Shown piece by piece: positions 1-5,893 of a stretch of 9,837 nucleotides of DNA. Position 1 is the first letter of the stretch. The number at the start of each line of letters is the position of its first letter. The position numbers and the translations under genes were made by a program. The DNA lies in contig CBDVAP010000117.1 of the NCBI GenBank assembly GCA_965372015.1, forward strand, positions 1 through 9,837. The letters are read 5' to 3'. The notes below the pieces were generated by a model that saw nothing but the letters and a program-made list of their open reading frames with translations, did no database searches and was not told where the DNA came from. The stretch comes from JACZSB01 sp965372015 (GTDB lineage: Bacteria > Fidelibacterota > Marinisomatia > SCGC-AAA003-L08 > TS1B11).

Positions 1-712
1 CATCGATGATAAATATCTGTTTTTGCCAGTGTTCTTGAAGTCCACCAAAATCTTTTCTAACGAGGTCACTAGGTCGCCACAGGTTCACCTGATCTGGAAC
101 TGCATTATAATCGATAGTGAATCCATTTGAATCCTCCCATGGCAGATTAGCGGCCTTCCCATAGACGTGGAGGATAGGGATTTTGTTTATCTGATCACGA
201 ATTTCGCCTTCATATTCTCGACCAAATGAATTTATCGATCGATCGTATAAAAAGTGCTCCAATGAGCGATCGTAATTAAAGGTTATAAATGATACCCTAT
301 TGAAGCTGAGCGATATCTCCCCGGGTCTCCTTGATGAGCCGGTCATTTTTTCATAAAGGTATGAATACCAATCTCCCTCATCCTGAAGCAGTTGGCCCTC
401 GAAACTACTGCCATTCTCGTATGTAAAAATCGAATAGAGGATAGCAAGTTTTCCAATTTCAAGAAGTTTTGGCCTCCGGGATAGGAATAGATCAATCGAG
501 CCGGGTGCTCCTCGAAAAGATTCAACAAAATCACTGATTCTTGCTTCCCAGTGCTGTACCACCAGATCCATCTTTTCTCTCTTTCGTATAAAAGACAGAA
601 TCTTCATAAAGAACTTACTGGTCATGAATGTTTTTAATTCTGATCCCGTTGGGTATCCATACGGTTTGCTAGCCCCAGCCCCGAGGATAAATACGGTAGG
701 TTTATCAATCAT
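1..712 (-). CDS. SIR2-like domain protein, N-terminal part (runs off left edge)
   Basis: I translated this by hand: 237 codons are open from ATG at 712-710 to the window edge. An in-frame TGA at 725-727 leaves no earlier start. The N-terminus (residues 5-23) carries a hydrophobic strand followed by GAGAS (11-15) and a PYGYPTG stretch, the nucleotide-binding signature of bacterial SIR2-like domains. Residues 142-155 contain FITFNYDRSLEHFL, whose N146 and D148 match the sirtuin Asn-x-Asp motif. H182 in HVYG (182-185) is the likely catalytic His. Related domains in Thoeris ThsA, DSR and Argonaute-associated systems hydrolyse NAD+ during phage infection, so a defence role is plausible but inferred. 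The C-terminus, which would identify the system, is outside the window. The DNA is AT-richer than the sugar operon and uses AGA/AGG and ATA codons freely, which suggests separate acquisition. The ribosome-binding site is weak. The family call is fairly sure; the exact function is not. Confidence 0.78.
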   Translation of the reverse strand, partial: MIDKPTVFILGAGASKPYGYPTGSELKTFMTSKFFMKILSFIRKREKMDLVVQHWEARISDFVESFRGAPGSIDLFLSRRPKLLEIGKLAILYSIFTYENGSSFEGQLLQDEGDWYSYLYEKMTGSSRRPGEISLSFNRVSFITFNYDRSLEHFLYDRSINSFGREYEGEIRDQINKIPILHVYGKAANLPWEDSNGFTIDYNAVPDQVNLWRPSDLVRKDFGGLQEHWQKQIFIID

Positions 713-737
713 GGTATGTACACTTCACTGATTACGC

Positions 738-766
738 TCTATATAAACCAAGCTTCAAGTTATCAA
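738..766 (-). promoter_or_regulatory. Putative sigma-70-type promoter for the SIR2-like gene
   Basis: On the minus strand a TTGATA box (761-766) is separated by exactly 17 bases from TATAGA (738-743), in AT-rich DNA directly upstream of the SIR2-like start codon at 712. Transcription would begin near 731, giving a leader of about 20 bases. The -35 box matches consensus at five of six positions and the -10 box at four of six. Such matches occur by chance in AT-rich DNA, so support is only moderate. Confidence 0.4.
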
Positions 767-809
767 ACTATTTAGTATTTTATCTAGGCTATTCGGATTC
801 TACGGGTTC

Positions 810-1013
810 TCAGCGATAAACATCACCGCGCCGGCCGACCTTGACAATCAGGACCGTGCGTTCCCGGTCGTCCAGCGTATAGACTATCCGGTAGGCCCCC
901 TGTCTCACGCGATAGCATCCCCGGCCCAGCAGGTCGTAGACCCGCAGCGAAACCAGTGCCGGCCAGGTACACCATACCTTTGTGGACAGGATTGGTAGTG
1001 TCCGGAACGTGCC
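810..1013 (-). pseudogene. RelE/ParE-family toxin remnant (C-terminal half)
   Basis: The minus-strand frame ending at TGA 810-812 encodes, over its last 45 or so residues, the conserved C-terminal core of RelE/ParE-type mRNA-interferase toxins. It reads L-x-G-R-x-x-YRVRQGAYRIVYTLDD, then a hydrophobic strand TVLIVKVGRRGDVYR, equivalent to the usual YRIRVGDYRVIY...VVKVGHRREVYR. The frame is closed upstream by TAG at 1014-1016. No ATG lies between that stop and the conserved part, and the 20 or so residues before the core do not resemble the RelE N-terminus. The first helices are therefore missing or frameshifted, and no antitoxin gene is visible next to it. It looks like a decayed toxin-antitoxin module lying directly downstream of the kinase gene. 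A non-canonical start cannot be excluded, but the protein would still lack the normal N-terminal half. Confidence 0.6.
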
Positions 1014-1127
1014 CTAGCTTGATCACAGTGATCCTGCAGAGGTGCACCCTGGAAGAGGGCTGTAACGAGGAGAATGCCCCTAGCAAACAGGCGGTTAATG
1101 GTAGTTATGCCAATATCACGTATACTA

Positions 1128-2210
1128 TTATCTCTGAACCCTGGCCGACCCACCCTTAGCGAAGGCTTCCACCTCGGGGAGCTTGGCCATGGTCGTATCA
1201 CCGGGGAAGGTGGTTAAAAGAGCTCCATGGGCCCAACCGAGACGTAGAGCCTCATCGAGTTTTCTACCTGTGATCATCCCATAAATGAGACCGGTAGCAA
1301 AACCATCTCCCCCACCGATGCGATCGATGACATTCAGCTCACAAACGGGACTGATGGCTTGCTCTCCATCATTCCAAACCACGGAGCCCCATTGGTGGCG
1401 GTTGCTCGACAGCACCTCCCGCAACGTGGTTGCTACCATCTTCACATTGGGGAACTCGTTGGTAACCTGGCCAATCATCTGGAAGAACACTTTTGTGTCA
1501 AGCTTGGATTTAGATGCCACGTTGGGACCCTTTATTCCCAACCCCATCTGAAGGTCTTCCTCATTTCCAAGGAGCACATCCACGTGCTGAGTGATGCGAC
1601 GAAAGATCTCCTGGGCCTTTTTCAAGCCCCCAATCGGATTCCACAGTTTTGGCCGGTAGTTCAGATCGAAGGAGGTAACGGCGCCAGACTTTTTTGCGGC
1701 CTGCAACGCCTCGATGATCAATTCCGAGGTGGTCTCGGACAGGGCAGCATAGATCCCGCCCGAGTGGAACCAGCGCACACCCGCTTCAAATATCTCAGCC
1801 CAGTCAAAATCCCCTGGCTTTAAAAGGGCGCCGGCTTCATTGGAGCGGTTGTAGAAAACGACCGGCGGACGAATACCGAATCCCAGGTCGCTATACACAG
1901 TAGCGATGTTGGGTCCCCGGACACCATCATGCTCGAACCATTTATAGAAGGGTTTTACCCCCATCTCCCGCACACGATTCTGGACCAGTTCACCGATGCC
2001 ATAATCAACCATGGCCGTGGCGATACCGGTCTTAAGCCCGAAACAATCCGATAATCCGGCGGCCACATTGTACTCGCCCCCTGACACATGGATATTGAAT
2101 GAACGGGCCTTACGAAACGGTATCACACCGGGATCCAGGCGGTGTACCATTGAGCCCAATGAAAGAAAATCGAGTTGGCATTCATCCTGGCGTACATTTA
2201 GATAGCTCAT
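1128..2210 (-). CDS. PfkB-family sugar-acid kinase (2-keto-3-deoxygluconate kinase-like)
   Basis: This 360-residue kinase of the ribokinase/PfkB family transfers phosphate from ATP to a sugar-acid hydroxyl in the cytoplasm. Visible motifs are GGEYNVA (44-50), the substrate-lid stretch around 111-127 with PPVVFYNR typical of KDG kinases, FDLNYRPKLW (181-190), a GNEED segment (215-219), and the anion-hole/catalytic motif DRIGGGDGF (296-304) with base D302. The family's usual GAGD is GGGD here. The start has a good AAGGA site six bases upstream. It is the last gene of the operon, 39 bases after the LarA homologue. By similarity it would make 2-keto-3-deoxy-6-phosphogluconate. No mannonate dehydratase or KDPG aldolase is in the window, whereas 6-phosphogluconate dehydrogenase is, so gluconate is an alternative substrate. 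The family is certain; the substrate is open. Confidence 0.85.
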   Translation of the reverse strand: MSYLNVRQDECQLDFLSLGSMVHRLDPGVIPFRKARSFNIHVSGGEYNVAAGLSDCFGLKTGIATAMVDYGIGELVQNRVREMGVKPFYKWFEHDGVRGPNIATVYSDLGFGIRPPVVFYNRSNEAGALLKPGDFDWAEIFEAGVRWFHSGGIYAALSETTSELIIEALQAAKKSGAVTSFDLNYRPKLWNPIGGLKKAQEIFRRITQHVDVLLGNEEDLQMGLGIKGPNVASKSKLDTKVFFQMIGQVTNEFPNVKMVATTLREVLSSNRHQWGSVVWNDGEQAISPVCELNVIDRIGGGDGFATGLIYGMITGRKLDEALRLGWAHGALLTTFPGDTTMAKLPEVEAFAKGGSARVQR

Positions 2211-2249
2211 ATGCTTTCCTTAATCATCGTGAGGTCTGGTTCTTTGGTG

Positions 2250-3497
2250 TTAGCGTAGCCGATAAAGCATCTCGCCGGCCTGAGGGACGTACAATACTCC
2301 CTCGTCCTCGCGATTCTCCCATTCCTCAACATTGATCGTTGCGGGATCGCGATAACCCAGATTTATCTTTCGACAGAGCCCTTTGGGGATACCGGTGGCC
2401 AGTACTACATTCACCCTGGGACGCTCAATTCCATTTTCATAGGTGCCAATGCCTTTCACATGGGTGGAATGGGCCATCACGCCGCCGGGGATATGACTGA
2501 ACCGATCCATCTGCTTGGCAAAATAATCCCTGACATGATAGCCGATCTGCTCGATGATCGTCCCATGAGTCACCGATACTTCCGTAATGTGCGGGGCATA
2601 GATGATCAACTCACCGCCATCGGCAACCACCGGCTCAAGCTTGTACATGCACTTGCCGCCGGTCCACAGGTCGTCATACATCTCTGGCGCCCGGGAAAGG
2701 ACTTTCTTGAACGGCCTATCCTTATAGATGATATGCAATTTATCCGACAGATCGGCGGCCGCTTCCCAGGTTTCTTCAGGCGTGCCGATAAACAGTCCGG
2801 CCAGGTCGCTACCCTTTACCACCAGGCTGATGCACAGACGCTCCATGGGCAGCAGCGCCGCGGCCTTATCCACCAACTTGCGTACCGGCGTGTACTTGGC
2901 GCCGATTATTTCGGGATTGGTAATCAGCGCCCCCAGCCAGTGGAACAGATCGATGATCTCCTGCCCGGCAATGCCTGGGAACAGATACTTATTGCCGCCC
3001 GAAAATCCCACCACCTCATGGGGGAATGTCGGTCCGACGATGAGCAGCAAGTCGTAATCGTAAACCATCTTATTGATGGTAACATCCACCCTCTGCCGCA
3101 TGCGGCCGGCTGATATTTCGCCAATCTCGTCGGCGGTGATAGTTCCAGCCACTTGAAGTTGATTCGGGTCTTTCCAGTGATGATTAAAAAAGCGGGCTTT
3201 GGGATACTTGCCGGTTCGCTCAGCCGCTGTGATGCCTACTCTACGGTTAATGGCTTCATCACTCATGGGCGGATGGGTCCCCAAGGCTACCAGGAAATCA
3301 AGCAGCTCCACCCGGGGCGCCAGTAATTGATAGAGCACCCGGAACATGACGTCAATCGGCGCCGTTCGGGTATGGTCAGGGATAATGACCAGCAGCTTGC
3401 GGCCATCAACCTGCTTTTGAGACCAGGCCGCACTACAGATTTCGAAGACTTGCTCCTCCGTGAGTGTCGCGGTCTGTGAACCTGTTCCCGCTAACAT
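2250..3497 (-). CDS. LarA-family nickel-dependent 2-hydroxyacid racemase/epimerase
   Basis: This 415-residue protein covers the full LarA (DUF2088) fold, N-terminal and C-terminal domains. LarA uses a covalently bound nickel-pincer nucleotide to move hydride at C2 of a 2-hydroxy acid, inverting that centre. Key positions are conserved: DHTR (41-44), GTHPPM with H75, PHEVVGFSGGNKYLFPG with catalytic H160 and cofactor-binding K170, and nickel-ligand-type H186 in DLFHWLGAL. The spacings (10 from H160 to K170, 16 from K170 to H186) equal those of Lactobacillus LarA H174, K184 and H200. The Tyr-Gln near LarA 294-295 appears as W278-T279, with K282 retained, so the substrate is probably not lactate. 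The gene sits between gnd and a sugar-acid kinase, in an operon with hexuronate enzymes. D-gluconate/D-mannonate 2-epimerisation is the favoured inference, since some LarA homologues are reported to do this. No clear ribosome-binding site precedes the start. Confidence 0.88.
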   Translation of the reverse strand: MLAGTGSQTATLTEEQVFEICSAAWSQKQVDGRKLLVIIPDHTRTAPIDVMFRVLYQLLAPRVELLDFLVALGTHPPMSDEAINRRVGITAAERTGKYPKARFFNHHWKDPNQLQVAGTITADEIGEISAGRMRQRVDVTINKMVYDYDLLLIVGPTFPHEVVGFSGGNKYLFPGIAGQEIIDLFHWLGALITNPEIIGAKYTPVRKLVDKAAALLPMERLCISLVVKGSDLAGLFIGTPEETWEAAADLSDKLHIIYKDRPFKKVLSRAPEMYDDLWTGGKCMYKLEPVVADGGELIIYAPHITEVSVTHGTIIEQIGYHVRDYFAKQMDRFSHIPGGVMAHSTHVKGIGTYENGIERPRVNVVLATGIPKGLCRKINLGYRDPATINVEEWENREDEGVLYVPQAGEMLYRLR

Positions 3498-3518
3498 GAT
3501 ATCAGGGGTTTCCCCGGA

Positions 3519-4973
3519 TCAAACGCTGTAGGTGGTTGAGACCGTATCGCCGCCCCGGCCGGTCCAGTTGGTATGAAAGAATTCTCCCCGGGGTTTGTCG
3601 ACGCGCTCATAGGTATGCGCGCCGAAATAGTCCCGCTGGGCCTGCAACAGACTGGCCGGCAGCACCGCACTGCGGTAGCCATCGAAATAGGCCAGGGCCG
3701 AACTGAAAGCCGGGACCGGAATCCCATGCTCGATGGCCGTAGCGACAACCTGGCGCCATTCTCGCTGGCTGCTCTGGACCGCATCCTTGAAGTAGTCGTC
3801 CAGCAGGAGATTCTGCAGTTTGGGATTCTTATCGAAGGCCTCCTTGATCTTACCAAGGAATTGAGCACGAATAATGCATCCCCCGCGCCACAGAAGGGCG
3901 ATTTCGCCGTACTTCAGGTCCCACTTATACTCTTCTGCCGCCGCCCGCAGCAGCTGATAACCCTGGGCATAGGAACATATTTTGGAGGCATACAAAGCCT
4001 TCTGCAGCAGACCAAGAAAAGCCGCTTTTTCACCTTCAAACACCGCTCCCGGGCCGGATAGCATTTGGGATGCCGCCAGCCGCTCATCTTTAATGGCGCT
4101 CAGGGCCCTGGCAAATACCGCCTCGGCAATGGTCTGGGCCGGTACACCCAGATTGAGCGCCGCCAGGCTGGTCCAGCGGCCAGTGCCTTTCTGGCCGGCA
4201 CGATCCATAATCACGTCCACCATCGGCTGGCCGGTCTGATCATCGTCCTTCGCCAGGATATCTCTGGTGATTTCGATCAAGTAGCTGTCCAGTTCCCCCC
4301 GGTTCCAATCGCCGAAGATGGTGGAGATCTCATGGGGCGGCATCCCAAGCAGATTTCGCATGATGGAGTAGGCCTCGCAGATCATCTGCATGTCACCATA
4401 CTCGATGCCGTTATGAACCATTTTCACAAAATGCCCGGCCCCGTTATCGCCCAGCCATTGGCAACAGGGCGAACCGTCATCCACCTTGGCGGCGATGGAC
4501 TGGAAGATCTCCTTAACATGCGGCCAGGCGGCCGAAGAACCACCAGGCATAATGGAGGGGCCCTTCAAAGCACCTTCCTCGCCGCCCGAGACACCGGTAC
4601 CGATGTACAGTAGCCCTTTGCTCTCAACATAGGCCGTGCGGCGGATGGTATCGGGGAAATGGCTGTTGCCGCCGTCGATGATGATATCGCCACTTTCAAG
4701 GTGGGGGATCAGCAGCTCGATAAAATCATCCACCGGCTGGCCGGCTTTAACCAGCATGAAGATTTTTCTGGGCCGCTTCAAGTTTTGCACCAGCTCCTCG
4801 ATACTGTAACAACCGGTAATATTTTTGCCCTGGGCGCGACCTGCCAGGAAAGCGTCGATCTTGCTGGTTGTGCGGTTAAAGACGGCCACCGAAAATCCAC
4901 GGCTTTCAATATTCAGGACCAGGTTTTCCCCCATTACGGCTAAACCGATCAGGCCCATATCCGCTTTACTCAT
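3519..4973 (-). CDS. gnd: 6-phosphogluconate dehydrogenase, decarboxylating
   Basis: Gnd oxidises and decarboxylates 6-phosphogluconate to ribulose 5-phosphate with NADP+, in the cytoplasm. The 484 residues match the usual full-length form. The Rossmann motif GLIGLAVMGEN is at 7-17. N33-R34-T35 after the second strand is the NADP-type 2'-phosphate-binding signature. DGGNSHFPDT follows at 100-109 and GVSGGEEGALKGPSIMPGG at 127-145. The catalytic helix FVKMVHNGIEYGDMQ gives K184 and N188, and R447 and H453 in QRDYFGAHTYE match the substrate-binding Arg and His of the family. ATG at 4971-4973 has a good GGGAG site six bases upstream. The gene lies 54 bases after the SDR gene and 21 before the LarA homologue. 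Its place in a hexuronate operon resembles T. maritima, where gnd also lies near uxaE, and implies that 6-phosphogluconate is an intermediate of the local pathway. Confidence 0.96.
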   Translation of the reverse strand: MSKADMGLIGLAVMGENLVLNIESRGFSVAVFNRTTSKIDAFLAGRAQGKNITGCYSIEELVQNLKRPRKIFMLVKAGQPVDDFIELLIPHLESGDIIIDGGNSHFPDTIRRTAYVESKGLLYIGTGVSGGEEGALKGPSIMPGGSSAAWPHVKEIFQSIAAKVDDGSPCCQWLGDNGAGHFVKMVHNGIEYGDMQMICEAYSIMRNLLGMPPHEISTIFGDWNRGELDSYLIEITRDILAKDDDQTGQPMVDVIMDRAGQKGTGRWTSLAALNLGVPAQTIAEAVFARALSAIKDERLAASQMLSGPGAVFEGEKAAFLGLLQKALYASKICSYAQGYQLLRAAAEEYKWDLKYGEIALLWRGGCIIRAQFLGKIKEAFDKNPKLQNLLLDDYFKDAVQSSQREWRQVVATAIEHGIPVPAFSSALAYFDGYRSAVLPASLLQAQRDYFGAHTYERVDKPRGEFFHTNWTGRGGDTVSTTYSV

Positions 4974-5027
4974 AGTTTGCTCCCGAAATAAATTAGTTAA
5001 TCTGCCGGAATAAAGTTTGTTTTCTGT

Positions 5028-5861
5028 CTATACACCGCTGAACGCTGAAAATCCGCCATCCACCGGTACCACGATGCCAGTAACGAATTCGCTGGCTGGA
5101 GACAGCAACCAGAGAACGGTCCCCAGCAAATCTTCCGGATTGCCAAAGCGCCCCTGTGGAGTGTGAGCGATAATCGATTGCCCTCTTGGCGTCAATTCCC
5201 CACTCTTCTTATCAGTGAGCAGGAAGCGATTCTGATCCGTCAGGAAGAAGCCGGGGGCGATGGCGTTTACCCGAATCTTAGGTGAGTACTCCTGGGCCAT
5301 GTGCACTGCCAACCACTGGGTGAAATTGCTGACCGCCGCCTTGGCGGCCGAGTAAGCCGGAATCCTGGTAAGGGGCCGAAAGGCGTTCATGGAAGAGATA
5401 TTCAGGATCACCCCGGCGCCCTGCTCCGCCATCAGCCGGCCTATAACCTGGCAGGGCAATATGGTGCCCAATAGATTCAGTTCGCTGGTAAAGCGGATCG
5501 CATCCGCGGGAAGATCAAAGAAAGACAGCTCCGGGCCGGTGGTGGCCTGGGGATGGTTGCCGCCGGCGGCGTTGATCAGGCAATCGATCCGGCCGAAGGT
5601 CTCCAGCACTTCCTTTACCGATTGCTCAAACGGCTCCCGGTTAAGCACGTCGCTGGCTACCACGATAGTTTGGCCCGCTGCGCTTTTTAGCCGCTTCCGT
5701 ACGGCAGGCTCCAAGTCTGTCTTGCGGTCCAAAATCGCGACATTAGCACCACAGCCGGCTAGTGCAACGGCGATTTCAGCGCCCAATATACCGCTGCCGC
5801 CGGTGATTACAATCGTTCGATCGGTGAAATTATAAAGCTTGGTCAACTCATCGAGATTCAT
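5028..5861 (-). CDS. uxuB: SDR-family fructuronate reductase / D-mannonate dehydrogenase
   Basis: This 277-residue classical short-chain dehydrogenase most likely interconverts D-fructuronate and D-mannonate. The nucleotide-binding glycine motif TGGSGILG is at 20-27. D45 at the end of the second strand favours NAD(H) over NADP(H). D71, NAAGG (97-101), N129, S157, Y170 and K174 (YSAAK) form the SDR cofactor and catalytic set. The segment SSMNAFRPLTRIPAYSAAK and the later VNAIAPGFFLTDQNRFLL are typical of the SDR-type UxuB/YjmF group known from Bacillus, which is unrelated to the long-chain E. coli UxuB. The start has GGAG nine bases upstream. It follows uxaE by 32 bases, so it would take up the fructuronate made there. 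A related activity such as 2-keto-gluconate or tagaturonate reduction cannot be excluded from sequence alone. Confidence 0.82.
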   Translation of the reverse strand: MNLDELTKLYNFTDRTIVITGGSGILGAEIAVALAGCGANVAILDRKTDLEPAVRKRLKSAAGQTIVVASDVLNREPFEQSVKEVLETFGRIDCLINAAGGNHPQATTGPELSFFDLPADAIRFTSELNLLGTILPCQVIGRLMAEQGAGVILNISSMNAFRPLTRIPAYSAAKAAVSNFTQWLAVHMAQEYSPKIRVNAIAPGFFLTDQNRFLLTDKKSGELTPRGQSIIAHTPQGRFGNPEDLLGTVLWLLSPASEFVTGIVVPVDGGFSAFSGV

Positions 5862-5893
5862 CGGGACTTACTCCAATTCATTCACTCAGGCTC

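Larger units (their letters stand above)
713..1127. other. Spacer between the sugar operon and the SIR2-like gene
   Basis: This 415-base stretch holds no intact gene that I can support. The left part (713-800) is AT-rich and carries the putative promoter of the SIR2-like gene. The middle (810-1013) holds a RelE-like toxin remnant in GC-richer DNA. The right part (1014-1127) has only a 13-base perfect palindrome at 1021-1033 (GATCACAGTGATC) and no recognisable gene. No hairpin followed by a T-run was seen after the kinase stop, so the operon terminator was not located. Confidence 0.6.

Noticed and set aside
343..534. A 63-codon minus-strand open frame inside the SIR2-like region
   Set aside because: It is out of frame with the SIR2-like reading, which is open over the whole 1-712 stretch and carries the motifs.
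1021..1033. A perfect 13-base palindrome GATCACAGTGATC, considered as an operator or attachment site
   Set aside because: It is a single copy, downstream of the operon and without a promoter next to it on either strand. A short palindrome of this kind can occur by chance.
956..1159. A 67-codon plus-strand open frame in the spacer
   Set aside because: It runs opposite the RelE remnant and the kinase end, with no known motif and no convincing start site.
823..1201. Minus-strand open frames of 87 and 98 codons overlapping the RelE remnant and the kinase 3' end
   Set aside because: They are other frames of the same bases; only the frame ending at 810 shows family motifs.
2460..3113. A 217-codon plus-strand open frame opposite the LarA homologue
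   Set aside because: It is antisense to a gene with conserved active-site motifs across the same bases, has no recognisable domain, and its amino-acid make-up is what a GC-rich antisense frame gives.
4065..4613. A 182-codon plus-strand open frame opposite gnd
   Set aside because: Gnd is full-length and strongly conserved here; the antisense frame shows no motif or ribosome-binding site.
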